Shown here in pieces: positions 34,112-43,498 of a stretch of DNA of 64,000 nucleotides. The DNA comes from Ardenticatenaceae bacterium (GTDB lineage: Bacteria > Chloroflexota > Anaerolineae > Promineifilales > Promineifilaceae): contig JACKBR010000002.1 in NCBI GenBank assembly GCA_020634495.1, positions 1 to 64,000 of the forward strand, read 5' to 3'. The stretch's first letter is position 1. Each line of letters opens with the position of its first letter. The position numbers and the translations under genes are program-made. Below the pieces are notes generated by a model. It ran no database searches and was not told the origin of the DNA. It saw nothing but the letters and a program-made list of their open reading frames with translations.

Positions 34112-35473
34112 TCAGGGTTCATTGGGCTTGCCTTCGGGGAAGAATTGGTAGCCACCTTCGGGTTTGCCGCGAAAGTTAATGATGTAAATGGGCTTGGCTG
34201 GATTGGGTTCGATACGTTTGCGTAGGTTACTAATTTGCTTGGCTAATGCCTCTGTAGCAACACCATCGAGACTTTCTGTTTCGGTCCACACCGCCGTAAT
34301 AATTTCCCCATAAGTGTGCCGCTTGTAAGGATTACCCACAAAAAAGGTGAGTAACGCTGCTTCGGTCGGGGGCAGGCTGTCTAACGGCCGTTTCCCTTGA
34401 AACAACATCCCCGTCTTCTCATCTCCCCAAATAGAGCCACGGCTCAGTTCGCCAACAGCCGTTGCATACTCTTCTAGCAAAGCAGACCCTATGCGCCATG
34501 CATTTTCTTCCTGCCTCAATAATCCTTTCGTCCGCAATGAGAGTGTTTCCGTTTCCGTACACACCTCCTCTAACGCCAGCGAAAACAACACCATCTGTTC
34601 CTGTTGTGTCAACCCCTGCCAAATCTCTGCCAATCGGTAATTAACATTTGGAAAATCCAGCCATAATGCAAGTTGTTGCCCAGCCGTAAATGTTCCATCA
34701 ACGTACCGCTGGCAAACCACCTTTAACAGCGAAGGATATCCGCCTGTCCACCTATAGATTTGCTCAACAACATCTGGCTCCAGCTTATCCTCAGGAATCA
34801 ATAACTCTTCGGCCATCACTCGCTGACTATCAGCTTTATTCATTGGGCCGACCCAGCAAATGTGTAAATCCAAAATTTCATAAAGTTCGCCCAATATTTC
34901 GGGATTTAAAATAAATTTTGGCTCTTGCCGCATGCCCACAATAAAACAAAGCGTGTCTTTGAAGCTATCGCGCAAACTACGCAGCGTATTGGTCATTCCG
35001 GGTATAGCTTGCTCGGCAAACCGATCAAACCGATCCATTACGAGTACAATGCGCATCTCACGGGCTTCAAAATGAAATAAAAGCGTTCGCAGTCCACTCT
35101 GTGGCAAAAACGGATCGGTCGCAGACAGATTTTCCATATATTGTTGACTTATCAGTGCCTGAGTTTCTTCATCAAATTGATGACGTACCTCGAAAAATGA
35201 GCGAAGCAAAAGACGGAAGAAGGTATCCAATGTGTTAGTTGGCAAACTATTTAAATCAACCGGGATTGGAACTATTTTTTTAGCCAATTCGCCTAGATAC
35301 GGCGAAAGCGCAAGGGGTTTCCGGCTTAGAAAGCCTAAAAAGTTGGATTTGCCACAACCAGCCATGCCCACGACAGCACAGCTTGTGCCATTGGCCAACC
35401 ATTGGGCCACAAGATCCATTTGAGGCGCACGATAAGTTGTATGATAACGGAACCAACGACGGGCAGGAAGCAT
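34112..35473 (-). CDS. STAND-like ATPase with C-terminal winged helix
   Basis: 453 aa. P-loop GMAGCGKS (about 36-43), Walker B IVLVMDRFDRF (about 136-146), sensor region VGMRQEPKF, and a lid helical domain (YRWTGGYPSLLKVV). The last 95 residues form an OmpR/PhoB-type winged helix (LLTFFVGNPYKRHTYGEIITAVW ... ISNLRKRIE ... GGYQFFPEG). ATPase-wHTH proteins are found as regulators or sensors in conflict systems; here it is the first gene of the minus-strand cluster and faces the divergent T7SS side. Confidence 0.82.
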   Translation of the reverse strand: MLPARRWFRYHTTYRAPQMDLVAQWLANGTSCAVVGMAGCGKSNFLGFLSRKPLALSPYLGELAKKIVPIPVDLNSLPTNTLDTFFRLLLRSFFEVRHQFDEETQALISQQYMENLSATDPFLPQSGLRTLLFHFEAREMRIVLVMDRFDRFAEQAIPGMTNTLRSLRDSFKDTLCFIVGMRQEPKFILNPEILGELYEILDLHICWVGPMNKADSQRVMAEELLIPEDKLEPDVVEQIYRWTGGYPSLLKVVCQRYVDGTFTAGQQLALWLDFPNVNYRLAEIWQGLTQQEQMVLFSLALEEVCTETETLSLRTKGLLRQEENAWRIGSALLEEYATAVGELSRGSIWGDEKTGMLFQGKRPLDSLPPTEAALLTFFVGNPYKRHTYGEIITAVWTETESLDGVATEALAKQISNLRKRIEPNPAKPIYIINFRGKPEGGYQFFPEGKPNEP

Positions 35474-35785
35474 GTTGTTTTCCTCAGATTAACGCTTACC
35501 TGTACAAAAATATTTTTTTGTTTTACAGCAAATACGTTCAATGTTCCGCAAGCACAAGAAGTAAAAACTTTTGAATAAGTTTTACCCCAATCAAGGCTAC
35601 GTATATGGTAACAGCTTTCCAATAACTTTCAAAACTATTTTTTATTCAGCCAACGTTCAATATATCAGGAAAAAACCTTCAAGATAGCTACGGCCGTTTC
35701 CAGTATGCTGTCGTTAATACCTCCTAAAACATGCAATTTATTGAGAAGTAATGGGAGTCAATTTGCACCAGATGGAAGTTTTGCC
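35474..35785. other. AT-rich divergent regulatory region
   Basis: No supported gene. Hairpin TAAAACTT-type arms at about 35572-35594 (one bulge), several A/T tracts, and the first copy of a 43-bp repeat at 35677-35719. Probably holds the promoters of the minus-strand cluster. Confidence 0.45.
35677..35719 (+). repeat. promoter-like direct repeat, copy 1
   Basis: CCTTCAAGAT ... CCAGTATGCTGT, repeated at 36428-36470 as CCTTCAAGAT ... CCACTATGCTGT. Copies precede the decayed gene and the first T7SS-locus gene respectively, suggesting a shared promoter or regulator site. Confidence 0.45.
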
Positions 35786-36425
35786 ATGTACCAATTGAAT
35801 GCAAGCAACCAAAGCAACAAAGAAAAGGAAGTTAGAGAACTATTGAACAAAAAGGATGTAGTTGGCCTGGCTAACTGGCTCAAAAGGAATGAGGACGGTG
35901 GCGAAGTCCTTTGCCTTTTACTCGATGATCTCAACCTTCATCTTCCTGAAAACTTTGTTGAGCACGTTCTCTCTAGATTGCCATAGAAGCATCTACTGAT
36001 GAGCCACTTACCAAGCCCTAATTGCAAACGCTGAGCAGAACCTGGATTGGGCATTTTTCCTAAACTACATCATAAAGGCAAAGCCCCTTGAACGCCTAAA
36101 TGCACTGGAGCAGGCACGTATGTAGTTGTGGCCAGCGGTCTGCATACTCTATGAAGCCGAAGAAAATTCAAGCTTAGGCATGCTCGATTTTTTATTCGTT
36201 GCTTGTAAAGCGCGGCCTATTTTTTGCGATATTTTGCCCCTTCTTTTGGGCATCGCTGCTGTCCACGCTGCTCAAGCAGAAAATTTTAGAAAAAGGAATC
36301 AGTTACTCTCTGCCGCTTTTTGCCTATCACCATATGACGAAGAATTGTTGGCTTTGGTGAAAGGGCGTGGCTGGCAAGCTGGTTATCTCTTTATTTTCAA
36401 CAAACGTTCACTAAATTGGGAGTAA
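35786..36425 (+). pseudogene. decayed gene of unknown function
   Basis: The first frame (from about 35786, MYQLNASNQS) runs to a stop at 35984-35986. A second frame is open from 36003 (ATYQALIANAEQNLDWAFF), broken by an in-frame tag at 36123, then open to 36425 (LWPAVCILYEAEE...). The pieces read as one helical, TPR-like protein with one frameshift and one nonsense change. No family recognised. A repeat resembling its upstream region follows it. Confidence 0.5.
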
Positions 36426-36427
36426 TC

Positions 36428-36470
36428 CTTCAAGATTACAAAAGCTGTATCCACTATGCTGTAATCATTG
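36428..36470 (+). repeat. promoter-like direct repeat, copy 2
   Basis: Partner of 35677-35719, located 28 nt before the ATG of the first T7SS-locus gene (36498). May be the operon promoter or operator. Confidence 0.45.
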
Positions 36471-36497
36471 ATTCACAACACAAGCAGGAGGGCAGTA

Positions 36498-36881
36498 ATG
36501 AGTAGCTTATCGTTTCACATTTCAGTTCGGCCGTTTCACCTCAAGCATCAGGGCATCTGCGGCATTCGGATTCAAAACCACTGCTCCTTGCCCACCACCT
36601 TCACCATCTCTGGCCAGGCTGTGGATAAACAGATTCAGTTTGAAGCAATGCCGGGTAACGTCACTATTCCTTTGGGGCAAAAAGGTGGAATCTGTGTCCG
36701 CGTAAAGCGTAAACGGCCGTTTCTCGGCCTCAAACGCAAAATCAACTTCACCATCCAGGTGCAAGCGTCAGATGGCCACCAGCAAACGCTGCCAGGTCAT
36801 TTAGAAGTCGCACCGCTTCTGCCCATTTGGTCGCTTGCTCTGGTAACGCTTGTGACAGCAGTATGTTTACTGCTCATCTAG
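36498..36881 (+). CDS. beta-sandwich protein with C-terminal membrane helix
   Basis: 127 aa; AGGAGG upstream of the ATG at 36498. Residues 1-105 look like an Ig or NPCBM-like beta-sandwich (FHISVRPFHLKHQG, FTISGQAVDKQIQF). A membrane helix ends the protein (PIWSLALVTLVTAVCLLLI), so it is tail-anchored with the domain probably cytoplasmic. First gene of the T7SS-like cluster; 9 nt separate it from the next gene. No family recognised. Confidence 0.6.
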   Translation: MSSLSFHISVRPFHLKHQGICGIRIQNHCSLPTTFTISGQAVDKQIQFEAMPGNVTIPLGQKGGICVRVKRKRPFLGLKRKINFTIQVQASDGHQQTLPGHLEVAPLLPIWSLALVTLVTAVCLLLI

Positions 36882-36890
36882 GAGGGTATC

Positions 36891-37229
36891 GTGACAGCGT
36901 TGGAATTGAGCCAACTTTTGGTATTGGGAAGCGGGGCTGTTATCGGGTTGATTATTTTATTGAAGGCAGCCTATTACATTTTCATGCAGTTTGTGCGCCT
37001 GCTCACGTATGTGTTGCGCCTGATTTTTCGAGGAGCGCCTGCCCTAATTGTGGAAGTGATCGCTGGCCTTCTAACCCCGTTTATCATGGCTGTCATTGCC
37101 GCCCTTAGTGGGGTACCTGTCGATGAAGTATTGATACGCTTTGGTAGTTGGTTTGTGGCCCAGGGCTCTATTTGTGCCACGTATTTTTTGGAATTAACCG
37201 CCCAAATTGGTGCGATCTTTATTTCGTAA
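36891..37229 (+). CDS. small multi-pass membrane protein
   Basis: 112 aa, GTG start at 36891 behind GGAGGG. About three hydrophobic segments (8-30, 55-75, 88-112). Possible channel or holdfast subunit of the T7SS-like machine because it is translationally adjacent, but no family is recognised. Confidence 0.6.
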   Translation: MTALELSQLLVLGSGAVIGLIILLKAAYYIFMQFVRLLTYVLRLIFRGAPALIVEVIAGLLTPFIMAVIAALSGVPVDEVLIRFGSWFVAQGSICATYFLELTAQIGAIFIS

Positions 37230-37306
37230 GGAGGGTGTATGTTGTAACGAAACCACGTATCCATCTTATTTACAAAAAGCAAATCAATAAAGTGAGGTAA
37301 CAGACA

Positions 37307-37609
37307 ATGGCAGATTTAATCGAGGCTGATTACGGCAAACTGGAGCAAATTCATAAACAGTTTAGCCGCGAGGCCGACAACGTAAACAAAATGATCAAGG
37401 ACGTTCGGGCGCGTATGGCTCCCTTGCAAGATGGCGGCTGGAAAGGCGACGCTGCCGACGCTTTCTTTAGCGAGATGAACGGCGAAGTTTTACCCGCCTG
37501 CCTTCGTTTGAAGAAAGCACTGCGGGAAGCTGCCGCCACCACCAAGCGCGTGGGCAAAACTGTGCAAAAAGCGGAACAAGACGCCAAAAACGCATTCAAA
37601 ATTTTCTAA
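37307..37609 (+). CDS. WXG100 (ESAT-6/EsxA-like) protein
   Basis: 100 aa, the canonical length, a helical hairpin with WKG at residues 44-46 (DGGWKGDAADAFF) and a C-terminal helix ending in a YxxxD/E-like segment variant (VQKAEQDAKNAF). WXG100 proteins are secreted dimers and activators of type VII secretion. It stands at the head of four such genes, before the motor gene. Confidence 0.9.
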   Translation: MADLIEADYGKLEQIHKQFSREADNVNKMIKDVRARMAPLQDGGWKGDAADAFFSEMNGEVLPACLRLKKALREAAATTKRVGKTVQKAEQDAKNAFKIF

Positions 37610-37623
37610 AGGAGTAAGGTAAC

Positions 37624-37929
37624 ATGTCTAAAAACGACATTAAAAAGATGAATTACCCCATGGTAGAGCGCATGGCGCGCACCATGGAACAAAGCGCCAA
37701 GCAATTGGAAAGCTGCCTGGGCGAGATGAACAAAGTGATTTCCACTTTAGAACAAGGTGGCTTACGCGGCGACGCCGGTGCCGCTTTTTCTCAGGCAGTA
37801 CGTGGCTCACTGAATCCTAGCCTGAAACGCTTGCAAAACAAGTTTGAAGAGCTAAACAAAGATTTACGCAATGCGGAACAGGACATGAAACGGGCGGACA
37901 AAACGGCCGCTCGCGCCCACCGCAGCTAA
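37624..37929 (+). CDS. WXG100-like protein with LRG turn
   Basis: 101 aa helical hairpin aligned with the previous protein, but the WXG turn is GLRGDAGAAF. The loss of Trp at the turn is seen in EsxB/LXG-like partners. The gene follows 15 nt after the first WXG100 gene, so the two could form a heterodimer as EsxA-EsxB do. Confidence 0.8.
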   Translation: MSKNDIKKMNYPMVERMARTMEQSAKQLESCLGEMNKVISTLEQGGLRGDAGAAFSQAVRGSLNPSLKRLQNKFEELNKDLRNAEQDMKRADKTAARAHRS

Positions 37930-37964
37930 CTGAACGCTGATAGATCAGCAAAGGAGATTTAAAA

Positions 37965-38318
37965 ATGGGATTGTTTGATTCAATTAACCCTCTGGTCAAG
38001 ATCGCCAAACAAGTTGTCAACGGCGTGCGGCAAAGCCTAATGGGTCAAGTTAACTTGCTGGATACGGCCGTAAAAGCTCCCATCCAAATGATGGTCAAAG
38101 AAGTGGTCGGCGGCGTATGGGTAGGTGAGGGGGCCGACGCTTTTGTTGAGCAATGTACCCGCATGTTCATCCCTCAAACCGACTTCATCACCAACGGCGC
38201 ACGGGCGATGCACGCAGGCATTGGCAAGGCGTTGGACATCATGGAAGCTGCCGATAAGAAGTCAACGGGCTTTGTGAACAACGTGGGTGGCCTCTTTAGC
38301 AACATTTACAAAGGATAA
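37965..38318 (+). CDS. ESAT-6-like protein, VWVGEGADAF turn
   Basis: 117 aa. Two long helices around GGVWVGEGADAFVEQ (about 48-62), a stretched WxG turn; the C-terminus is a short loop with FVNNVGGLFSN. Good ribosome site (AAGGAG). Third of the four small T7SS-type proteins. Confidence 0.7.
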   Translation: MGLFDSINPLVKIAKQVVNGVRQSLMGQVNLLDTAVKAPIQMMVKEVVGGVWVGEGADAFVEQCTRMFIPQTDFITNGARAMHAGIGKALDIMEAADKKSTGFVNNVGGLFSNIYKG

Positions 38319-38363
38319 TTTCGGCGGCGCTTTGGTAAAAAGCGCCGCTAAAGGAGCAAGCAA

Positions 38364-38663
38364 ATGGCACACAAAGAAATCAAAATGGACGTGCCCAAAG
38401 TCAAAAAGATGGGCAAAACCTTTGAAGACATTGGCGAAGTGTTAAACGGTATCAGCAAAGCATTGCAAATTTTGCTAACTACCTTGCGGGCCACGGCTTT
38501 TGTAGGCATGTTCGGTGGCTGGGCATTACAATCTTACATCGAGCAGTTCAAGCCGGTCATCGATCGCCTGGCCAAGCAGTCGCTGGAAATTGGCAGAGAC
38601 CTGGCTGTGTCCGCCAAGGCATATGAAAATGGTGATGCCGTTGGGAGTACCCGTTTTTACTAA
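38364..38663 (+). CDS. ESAT-6-like protein, divergent
   Basis: 99 aa, helical, with the turn region FVGMFGGWALQSYIEQF (about 50-66) where a G-G-W order replaces W-x-G. Length and helix pattern match the preceding proteins. Fourth of the series; an alternative is a chaperone-like subunit. Confidence 0.65.
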   Translation: MAHKEIKMDVPKVKKMGKTFEDIGEVLNGISKALQILLTTLRATAFVGMFGGWALQSYIEQFKPVIDRLAKQSLEIGRDLAVSAKAYENGDAVGSTRFY

Positions 38664-38815
38664 AGCAAATGCGGGTTACCCCAGTCGTTAACCGATAGCC
38701 AGTTCGTTTCCCTAGTTTTTAATCCAATTGAACAGCCACGCCCAGGCGTTGACAATGCCCCTGGTGGATATTGCCTGGGTGCTGGCTGCTCGTTGTCTAA
38801 AAGGAGGTTTGATCC

Positions 38816-40807
38816 ATGCGACGCCGAACGGTAGCACTTATTTTTTCATTGCTTTTTTTGCTGGGCACCACATCGCTCTTTGCCCAAACAGAAGCGATCA
38901 CAGTAAACAATATTGACAGCACGAATTTCCCAGACGTCATCATCAATTTTGAGGTAAATACGGCCGTTCCCAACCCCCAATCTCTTTCCAGTTACATCCT
39001 CACGGAAGATGGCCAACCCGTAGACATTCTGACCATTGAAGCAATCGAAAACCGGCAGCCAATCTCGCTGCTCATTGTGGTGGATCAGGGTCTTTACTCC
39101 GTCAGCCGCTACCGCCAGGATTACGATCTGGTCGAACTGAAACAACTTTTTTATACCCTCGGCGAAGATTATTTCCAAGAAGGTGACCGGGTAGGCATCC
39201 TAACGGGTCGTTGGGATGAAGGGATAAACGGCCGTTTCCAACTCCTGCCCCACCTGGCACTCACCAACGATTTAAACGCTTACACCCAGGCCATCGACAC
39301 GCTCGATCTCGACCTGACCGCCAATGACATCAACCTGAACAGCGTACAGCCCATCGAAACCCCACTCCTGCTTGAAGCCGCTTTACAGCAAATGGCGACT
39401 GAACCCAATGGCATCATTCTCTACCTCTCGGCATTAATTCATGCCCCCAACGAGCCAGGCTCCAGCCGGGCACGCAATGCCGCTGAGCGTCTTTCAGCCG
39501 AGGCCCAGGCTACCAATTTGCAGCTTGTGGTCTTCCAGGCCGCTGCCAACACAATCAACGATGATATTCGCAACCCCATGAAAAACCTGGCTGGGGAAAA
39601 CCTATATGTCGAACTAAAAACCAGCACGGATAACCTGCGCGAAGTGACCACCGTTTATCAAACGCTCTGGCACAATGAAACCAGCTACACTGCCACCTAC
39701 CGCAGCAGCAGCGCCAGCAGCGCTCCGCGCAGCATTTCCTTGGCATTGGCCAATGCCCCAGATCAGGCCAGTGAAAACACCTACACTGTCGCACCGCAGC
39801 CGCCTGTGTTGCTGAATACTGAGGTAACCTGGGCCAGCGACGGCCGTTACCAACTCACCGCCACCCTCAGCTGGCCCGATGAATACCCGCGCGACCTGTC
39901 GGCTGTGCAAATCAATGGCCAGCCCGTCACCGATTTCACCGTCGTGGGCAGCCAGCTCACCGGTGCCTTTACCACAGATACAGATTATTCTGCCCAGCTG
40001 GGCCTCAGCGATGAACTGGGTCTGGAAAGTGAAATCCAGCTCACCCTGCCTGACCCACCGACGCCGGTGACACCAACGGCCGTTTCCAACATAACGCCAA
40101 AGCCCGGCACCCCACCCGAACCAGTTGCTGATTCGTCAGGCAGCCAACTGCTGCGCTGGCTGCCCTGGCTGGGCATGATCCTTGCCTTCGGCTACGTGGC
40201 CATTTTTCAACGAAAAAAGCTGCCCCAGGTCGGCCAACAGGTGCGGCAGACCGCCCGTCGCCTGACCACCATCGTTACCGGCAATGCCCGGCAGCCAATC
40301 ATTGCCCACCTCCACATCATCGAGGCCCGTGAAGAGCTGATTGGCGAAACGTTAGACCTCATCACCGACATCACCACGCTGGGGCGCGATCCGCAGCTGT
40401 CTGACATCCAGCTGTATGACGTGGCTGAGCGCAGCTCCATCAGTGGCCAGCACTGCACCATTCAATTCGACCAGGATCGGTTCCACATCATTGACAATGG
40501 ATCGGCCAACGGAACGGCCGTAAATGGCAACCTCCTCCTGGCCGACGATCCCTATCCGCTCAACGATGGCGACGAAATCCAGCTAGGTCACAAAGCCCGG
40601 CGCGGGGCCACCCTTCGCTTTGCCATTGCTGAAGTGGTCAAGCGTCGGCAGCGGGCCACCGTCGCCGACGCCACCTTTCCTGGCAGCCCGCAAGCCGGCA
40701 AACCTACCCAAACTGACCTGGAACCCGCTCAAGACAACCTGTCTGCCGCGCTCGACCGCCTCCCCGTCGTGGAAGATGACGAGACATGGTGGAAAAAACT
40801 GGAGTAA
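38816..40807 (+). CDS. VWA-like/TM/FHA protein 1
   Basis: 663 aa, AGGAGG upstream. Signal peptide (RRRTVALIFSLLFLLGTTSLFA). The extracellular N-terminal half contains a VWA-like fold with a degenerate metal site (LIVVDQGLYSVS in place of DxSxS) and Ig-like parts. Membrane helix about 444-464 (LLRWLPWLGMILAFGYVA). Cytoplasmic FHA domain about 515-605 (GRDPQLSDIQL, SGQHC, NGSANGTAVNG), which reads phospho-threonine. Same architecture as the protein at 43499-45721. Likely an outside-in adaptor linking a surface domain to the kinase in the next gene (5-nt gap). Confidence 0.85.
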   Translation: MRRRTVALIFSLLFLLGTTSLFAQTEAITVNNIDSTNFPDVIINFEVNTAVPNPQSLSSYILTEDGQPVDILTIEAIENRQPISLLIVVDQGLYSVSRYRQDYDLVELKQLFYTLGEDYFQEGDRVGILTGRWDEGINGRFQLLPHLALTNDLNAYTQAIDTLDLDLTANDINLNSVQPIETPLLLEAALQQMATEPNGIILYLSALIHAPNEPGSSRARNAAERLSAEAQATNLQLVVFQAAANTINDDIRNPMKNLAGENLYVELKTSTDNLREVTTVYQTLWHNETSYTATYRSSSASSAPRSISLALANAPDQASENTYTVAPQPPVLLNTEVTWASDGRYQLTATLSWPDEYPRDLSAVQINGQPVTDFTVVGSQLTGAFTTDTDYSAQLGLSDELGLESEIQLTLPDPPTPVTPTAVSNITPKPGTPPEPVADSSGSQLLRWLPWLGMILAFGYVAIFQRKKLPQVGQQVRQTARRLTTIVTGNARQPIIAHLHIIEAREELIGETLDLITDITTLGRDPQLSDIQLYDVAERSSISGQHCTIQFDQDRFHIIDNGSANGTAVNGNLLLADDPYPLNDGDEIQLGHKARRGATLRFAIAEVVKRRQRATVADATFPGSPQAGKPTQTDLEPAQDNLSAALDRLPVVEDDETWWKKLE

Positions 40808-40812
40808 ACCTC

Positions 40813-41778
40813 ATGCACCTCAACCACACAGACACGATTGGCCCTTACCAAATTGATCGCCCCCTTTCGCAGGGCGGTATGTCCCATATTTACCTGGCGG
40901 CGCATGTTGAACGACCATATTACAAAGTTGTCCTTAAGCTGAACGCTAGCGAAAAAAGCACTTTTCAAGATTTGTTGCGCCGCGAAGCCAACCACCTGGC
41001 CGCTCTGCGCCATCCCAGCATCGTGCGCATTTACCCGCTGCGCCTGGCTGGCAGCAAGCGTGTTGTTTACCAGGCGCGGGCCAAAGATCATCCCAATCGC
41101 CCCTGGTACTTTGCCATGGAATACATTACCGGCGGCGGATTGGCTGACCATTTGCGGCAAATTAGCCAGTTTCCCATCAATTGGCGCATTGAACTGTTTT
41201 ACCAACTGCTCTTGGCTGTTCAGTTCATGCACAATCACGGCTATGCCCATTGCGACCTGAAACCAGAAAACGTGCTGCTGCGCGATCGCCCCCGACTCGA
41301 TAGTCCACCCCAGCCAATCCTGATCGACCTGGGCAGCATTTCTAACATCAAACGGCGTGAACAGCTCACCAACACCCCGCATTACGCACCGCCAGAACTT
41401 ATTCGGGCTGCCAGCGAGCCGCAAAACCGCACCCTGCAAGCGCCAGAACTACTGCCGCCAGGCAAAGGCGATATTTGGGCGCTGGGTGCCATTTTGTACG
41501 AGCTGCTGGCTGGCGTGCCGCTGGTCACTGAAGATAATCCAGACGACGTTGCCGCCGCCATTCTCAATGGCGAATGGCCCTCCATCCGCAGCCACCAGCC
41601 AGAAGTGCATGAATCGTTAGAAATCATGGTAAGCATGATGCTGAACCGCAACCCGCACCGCCGCCCGGAAATCAGCGAACTGATAGAAGCAGTTGAAGAA
41701 AAAATAGCGTCTGTTGCCCCGCCGCGCATCCCTTTCAACACCCATGAGCCGCAGCGGGCTGAAGGAGCGGCAGCATGA
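40813..41778 (+). CDS. cytoplasmic Ser/Thr protein kinase
   Basis: 321 aa; ATG at 40813 preferred (GGAG eight bases upstream) over the ATG at 40786 inside the previous gene. Complete Hanks motifs: glycine loop SQGGMSHIYLA, VVLKLN (catalytic Lys), HCDLKPENVLL, LIDLGSI, YAPPEL, GDIWALGAILYELLAG. No membrane helix. Overlaps the phosphatase gene by 4 nt. With PP2C and four FHA or pseudokinase partners it forms a phospho-switch inside the T7SS-like locus. Confidence 0.92.
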   Translation: MHLNHTDTIGPYQIDRPLSQGGMSHIYLAAHVERPYYKVVLKLNASEKSTFQDLLRREANHLAALRHPSIVRIYPLRLAGSKRVVYQARAKDHPNRPWYFAMEYITGGGLADHLRQISQFPINWRIELFYQLLLAVQFMHNHGYAHCDLKPENVLLRDRPRLDSPPQPILIDLGSISNIKRREQLTNTPHYAPPELIRAASEPQNRTLQAPELLPPGKGDIWALGAILYELLAGVPLVTEDNPDDVAAAILNGEWPSIRSHQPEVHESLEIMVSMMLNRNPHRRPEISELIEAVEEKIASVAPPRIPFNTHEPQRAEGAAA

Positions 41779-43448
41779 AATCATTAATCACGGCAACGTT
41801 TTTTGATGTCGGGCATCGTGAAATTTACGAAGACCGGGTGGTGGTTACCCAACTTACCACGCGCAGCGGGCTAGAATTAATGGTGGCGTTGGTGGCCGAT
41901 GGCGTGGGGGGAACCAATCGTGGCGAACGAGCGGCCCAACTAGCGGTAGATGTGGTGCTACACTACCTTGCCGAGGTGGGAACCAGCCAGAGCGTTCCCC
42001 AACTTCTCCAACACGCTTTTATGACCGCTAACGAGGCGGTTTGTGCCGAAGCGATGCAGCTAAATAGTGGCAGCACCACCCTGGCGGCGGCGGCGGTTCA
42101 CAACGGCCGTCTCTTCATTGCCAACGTCGGTGACAGCCGCATTTACCTTTGCCGCAACGGCAAGCTAAACCAGATTACCCTGGACCATACCTTTGCTGAG
42201 GTCATGCCCCAGTTGGGTCGGATGAGCGCTGCCGCCGCCGCTGCCAATCCCCGCGCCGATGTGCTGGTGCGGTATGTGGGAAGCGGTCCCCAGTTTGCCG
42301 CCGATCTCGGTTTTTATGTAGAAACCAAGGACCCCCAAATTGCCGAGAAACGCGGTCTTCAAGGGCTGCCGCTCCGGCCAGGCGATTCTGTGCTGCTTTG
42401 CTCTGATGGGCTGGTGAAAACGGCCGCTTCTGGCCACCCTTTCACCACGCCCGATGAAATTATCCGCGTGCTGCAAACCCAGGAAGGAGACAAAGCGGCT
42501 CGCAGCCTCGTTTCGTTTGCCTTGGGGCGCAACGTAGACGACAACGTCTCGGTAGCCCTGCTGCAAACGCCAGACCCCAAACGCCGCCGCCGTGCCAGAC
42601 GGCCGTTCCGCATCGCCTTGCTGCTGCTGCTGATTCTGCTCATCAGCGGTTTTCTGGCCTTGTACTGGAATTACCAGGGAGAGCTTGCCAGATTTGAGAA
42701 TAATCTCTCCACTCAGCAAGAAGTGGCTGATCAGGCGGCCATGGCCGCTGTGAACGCGGTTGTCGCCACCGCCACCGCCAATTTGTCTGCACTGCAAACC
42801 GAGGCCGATGCCACCGTGGCCGCCCTGGCCACCCGGCAGGCTGAGGCCGCTGCCACGGCTGCCGCCATGCAAACTCGCAGCGCCACAGAGCTAACCTGCT
42901 CTCTTTCCGGCAGCTACGATTACCTAATCAAAGCGTTCACCCTGGAGCCTGCGCCCGTTTATCGGCACGTGATTGGCAGCCCGCTGCCCGCCAATTTTGC
43001 TCTGACGCTGCGCTGGACCCTGACCAATGAGGGCAGCTGCCCGCTGCCCACCCCACTGCTGGAAAACTTCGGCGCAGATTTGCCGACATTGGCCCCGCAA
43101 TGGGAGCAAGCGGGGCAGCCTTTAGACCAGTTGCTGCCGGAGGAAACGGCCGTCCTCCAGGTCACCATTCCCGTTACAAGCGAGGAAACCCTTATCACCT
43201 GGCGCGACTACTTTGCCAACGATGACGTGCAATGGTGGCTGACGATTGACCCCACGACCCATAACGAAAACCCCATCACGCTGCTGTCGCGGACACCGCT
43301 TACATTGCACGATGGCCAGGCTGCGGCCTGGCTGCGACTGGTGCAGCCCACGGCCACCACGCCGCCAACCGCCACACCTTTGCCAATGGGAACGGCCGTT
43401 CCCAGCGAAACACCATCTGCCACACCGTCGGCTAATCCTGAACAATAA
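41775..43448 (+). CDS. PP2C-type phosphatase with membrane helix and outside domain
   Basis: 557 aa. Residues 1-265 are a PP2C phosphatase (EIYEDRVVV, ALVADGVGGTNRG, FIANVGDSRIYL, LCSDGLV, DDNVSVALL), all metal-binding Asp present. Membrane helix about 279-299 (RIALLLLLILLISGFLALYW), an Ala/Thr-rich coiled coil (about 325-375), an NBR1-like Ig domain outside (FALTLRWTLTNEGSCPLP), and a Thr/Pro-rich tail. ATGA overlap with the kinase gene. It would dephosphorylate the kinase's targets and may sense wall or surface state. Confidence 0.9.
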   Translation: MKSLITATFFDVGHREIYEDRVVVTQLTTRSGLELMVALVADGVGGTNRGERAAQLAVDVVLHYLAEVGTSQSVPQLLQHAFMTANEAVCAEAMQLNSGSTTLAAAAVHNGRLFIANVGDSRIYLCRNGKLNQITLDHTFAEVMPQLGRMSAAAAAANPRADVLVRYVGSGPQFAADLGFYVETKDPQIAEKRGLQGLPLRPGDSVLLCSDGLVKTAASGHPFTTPDEIIRVLQTQEGDKAARSLVSFALGRNVDDNVSVALLQTPDPKRRRRARRPFRIALLLLLILLISGFLALYWNYQGELARFENNLSTQQEVADQAAMAAVNAVVATATANLSALQTEADATVAALATRQAEAAATAAAMQTRSATELTCSLSGSYDYLIKAFTLEPAPVYRHVIGSPLPANFALTLRWTLTNEGSCPLPTPLLENFGADLPTLAPQWEQAGQPLDQLLPEETAVLQVTIPVTSEETLITWRDYFANDDVQWWLTIDPTTHNENPITLLSRTPLTLHDGQAAAWLRLVQPTATTPPTATPLPMGTAVPSETPSATPSANPEQ

Positions 43449-43498
43449 CCCCTTGTTAATGGAACATTTGGCAAAAAAACTTTAAGAGGAGAACTCAC

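Noticed and set aside
36126..36425. Separate 99-aa plus-strand gene
   Set aside because: The frame continues upstream past an in-frame tag; better explained as the last part of one decayed gene.
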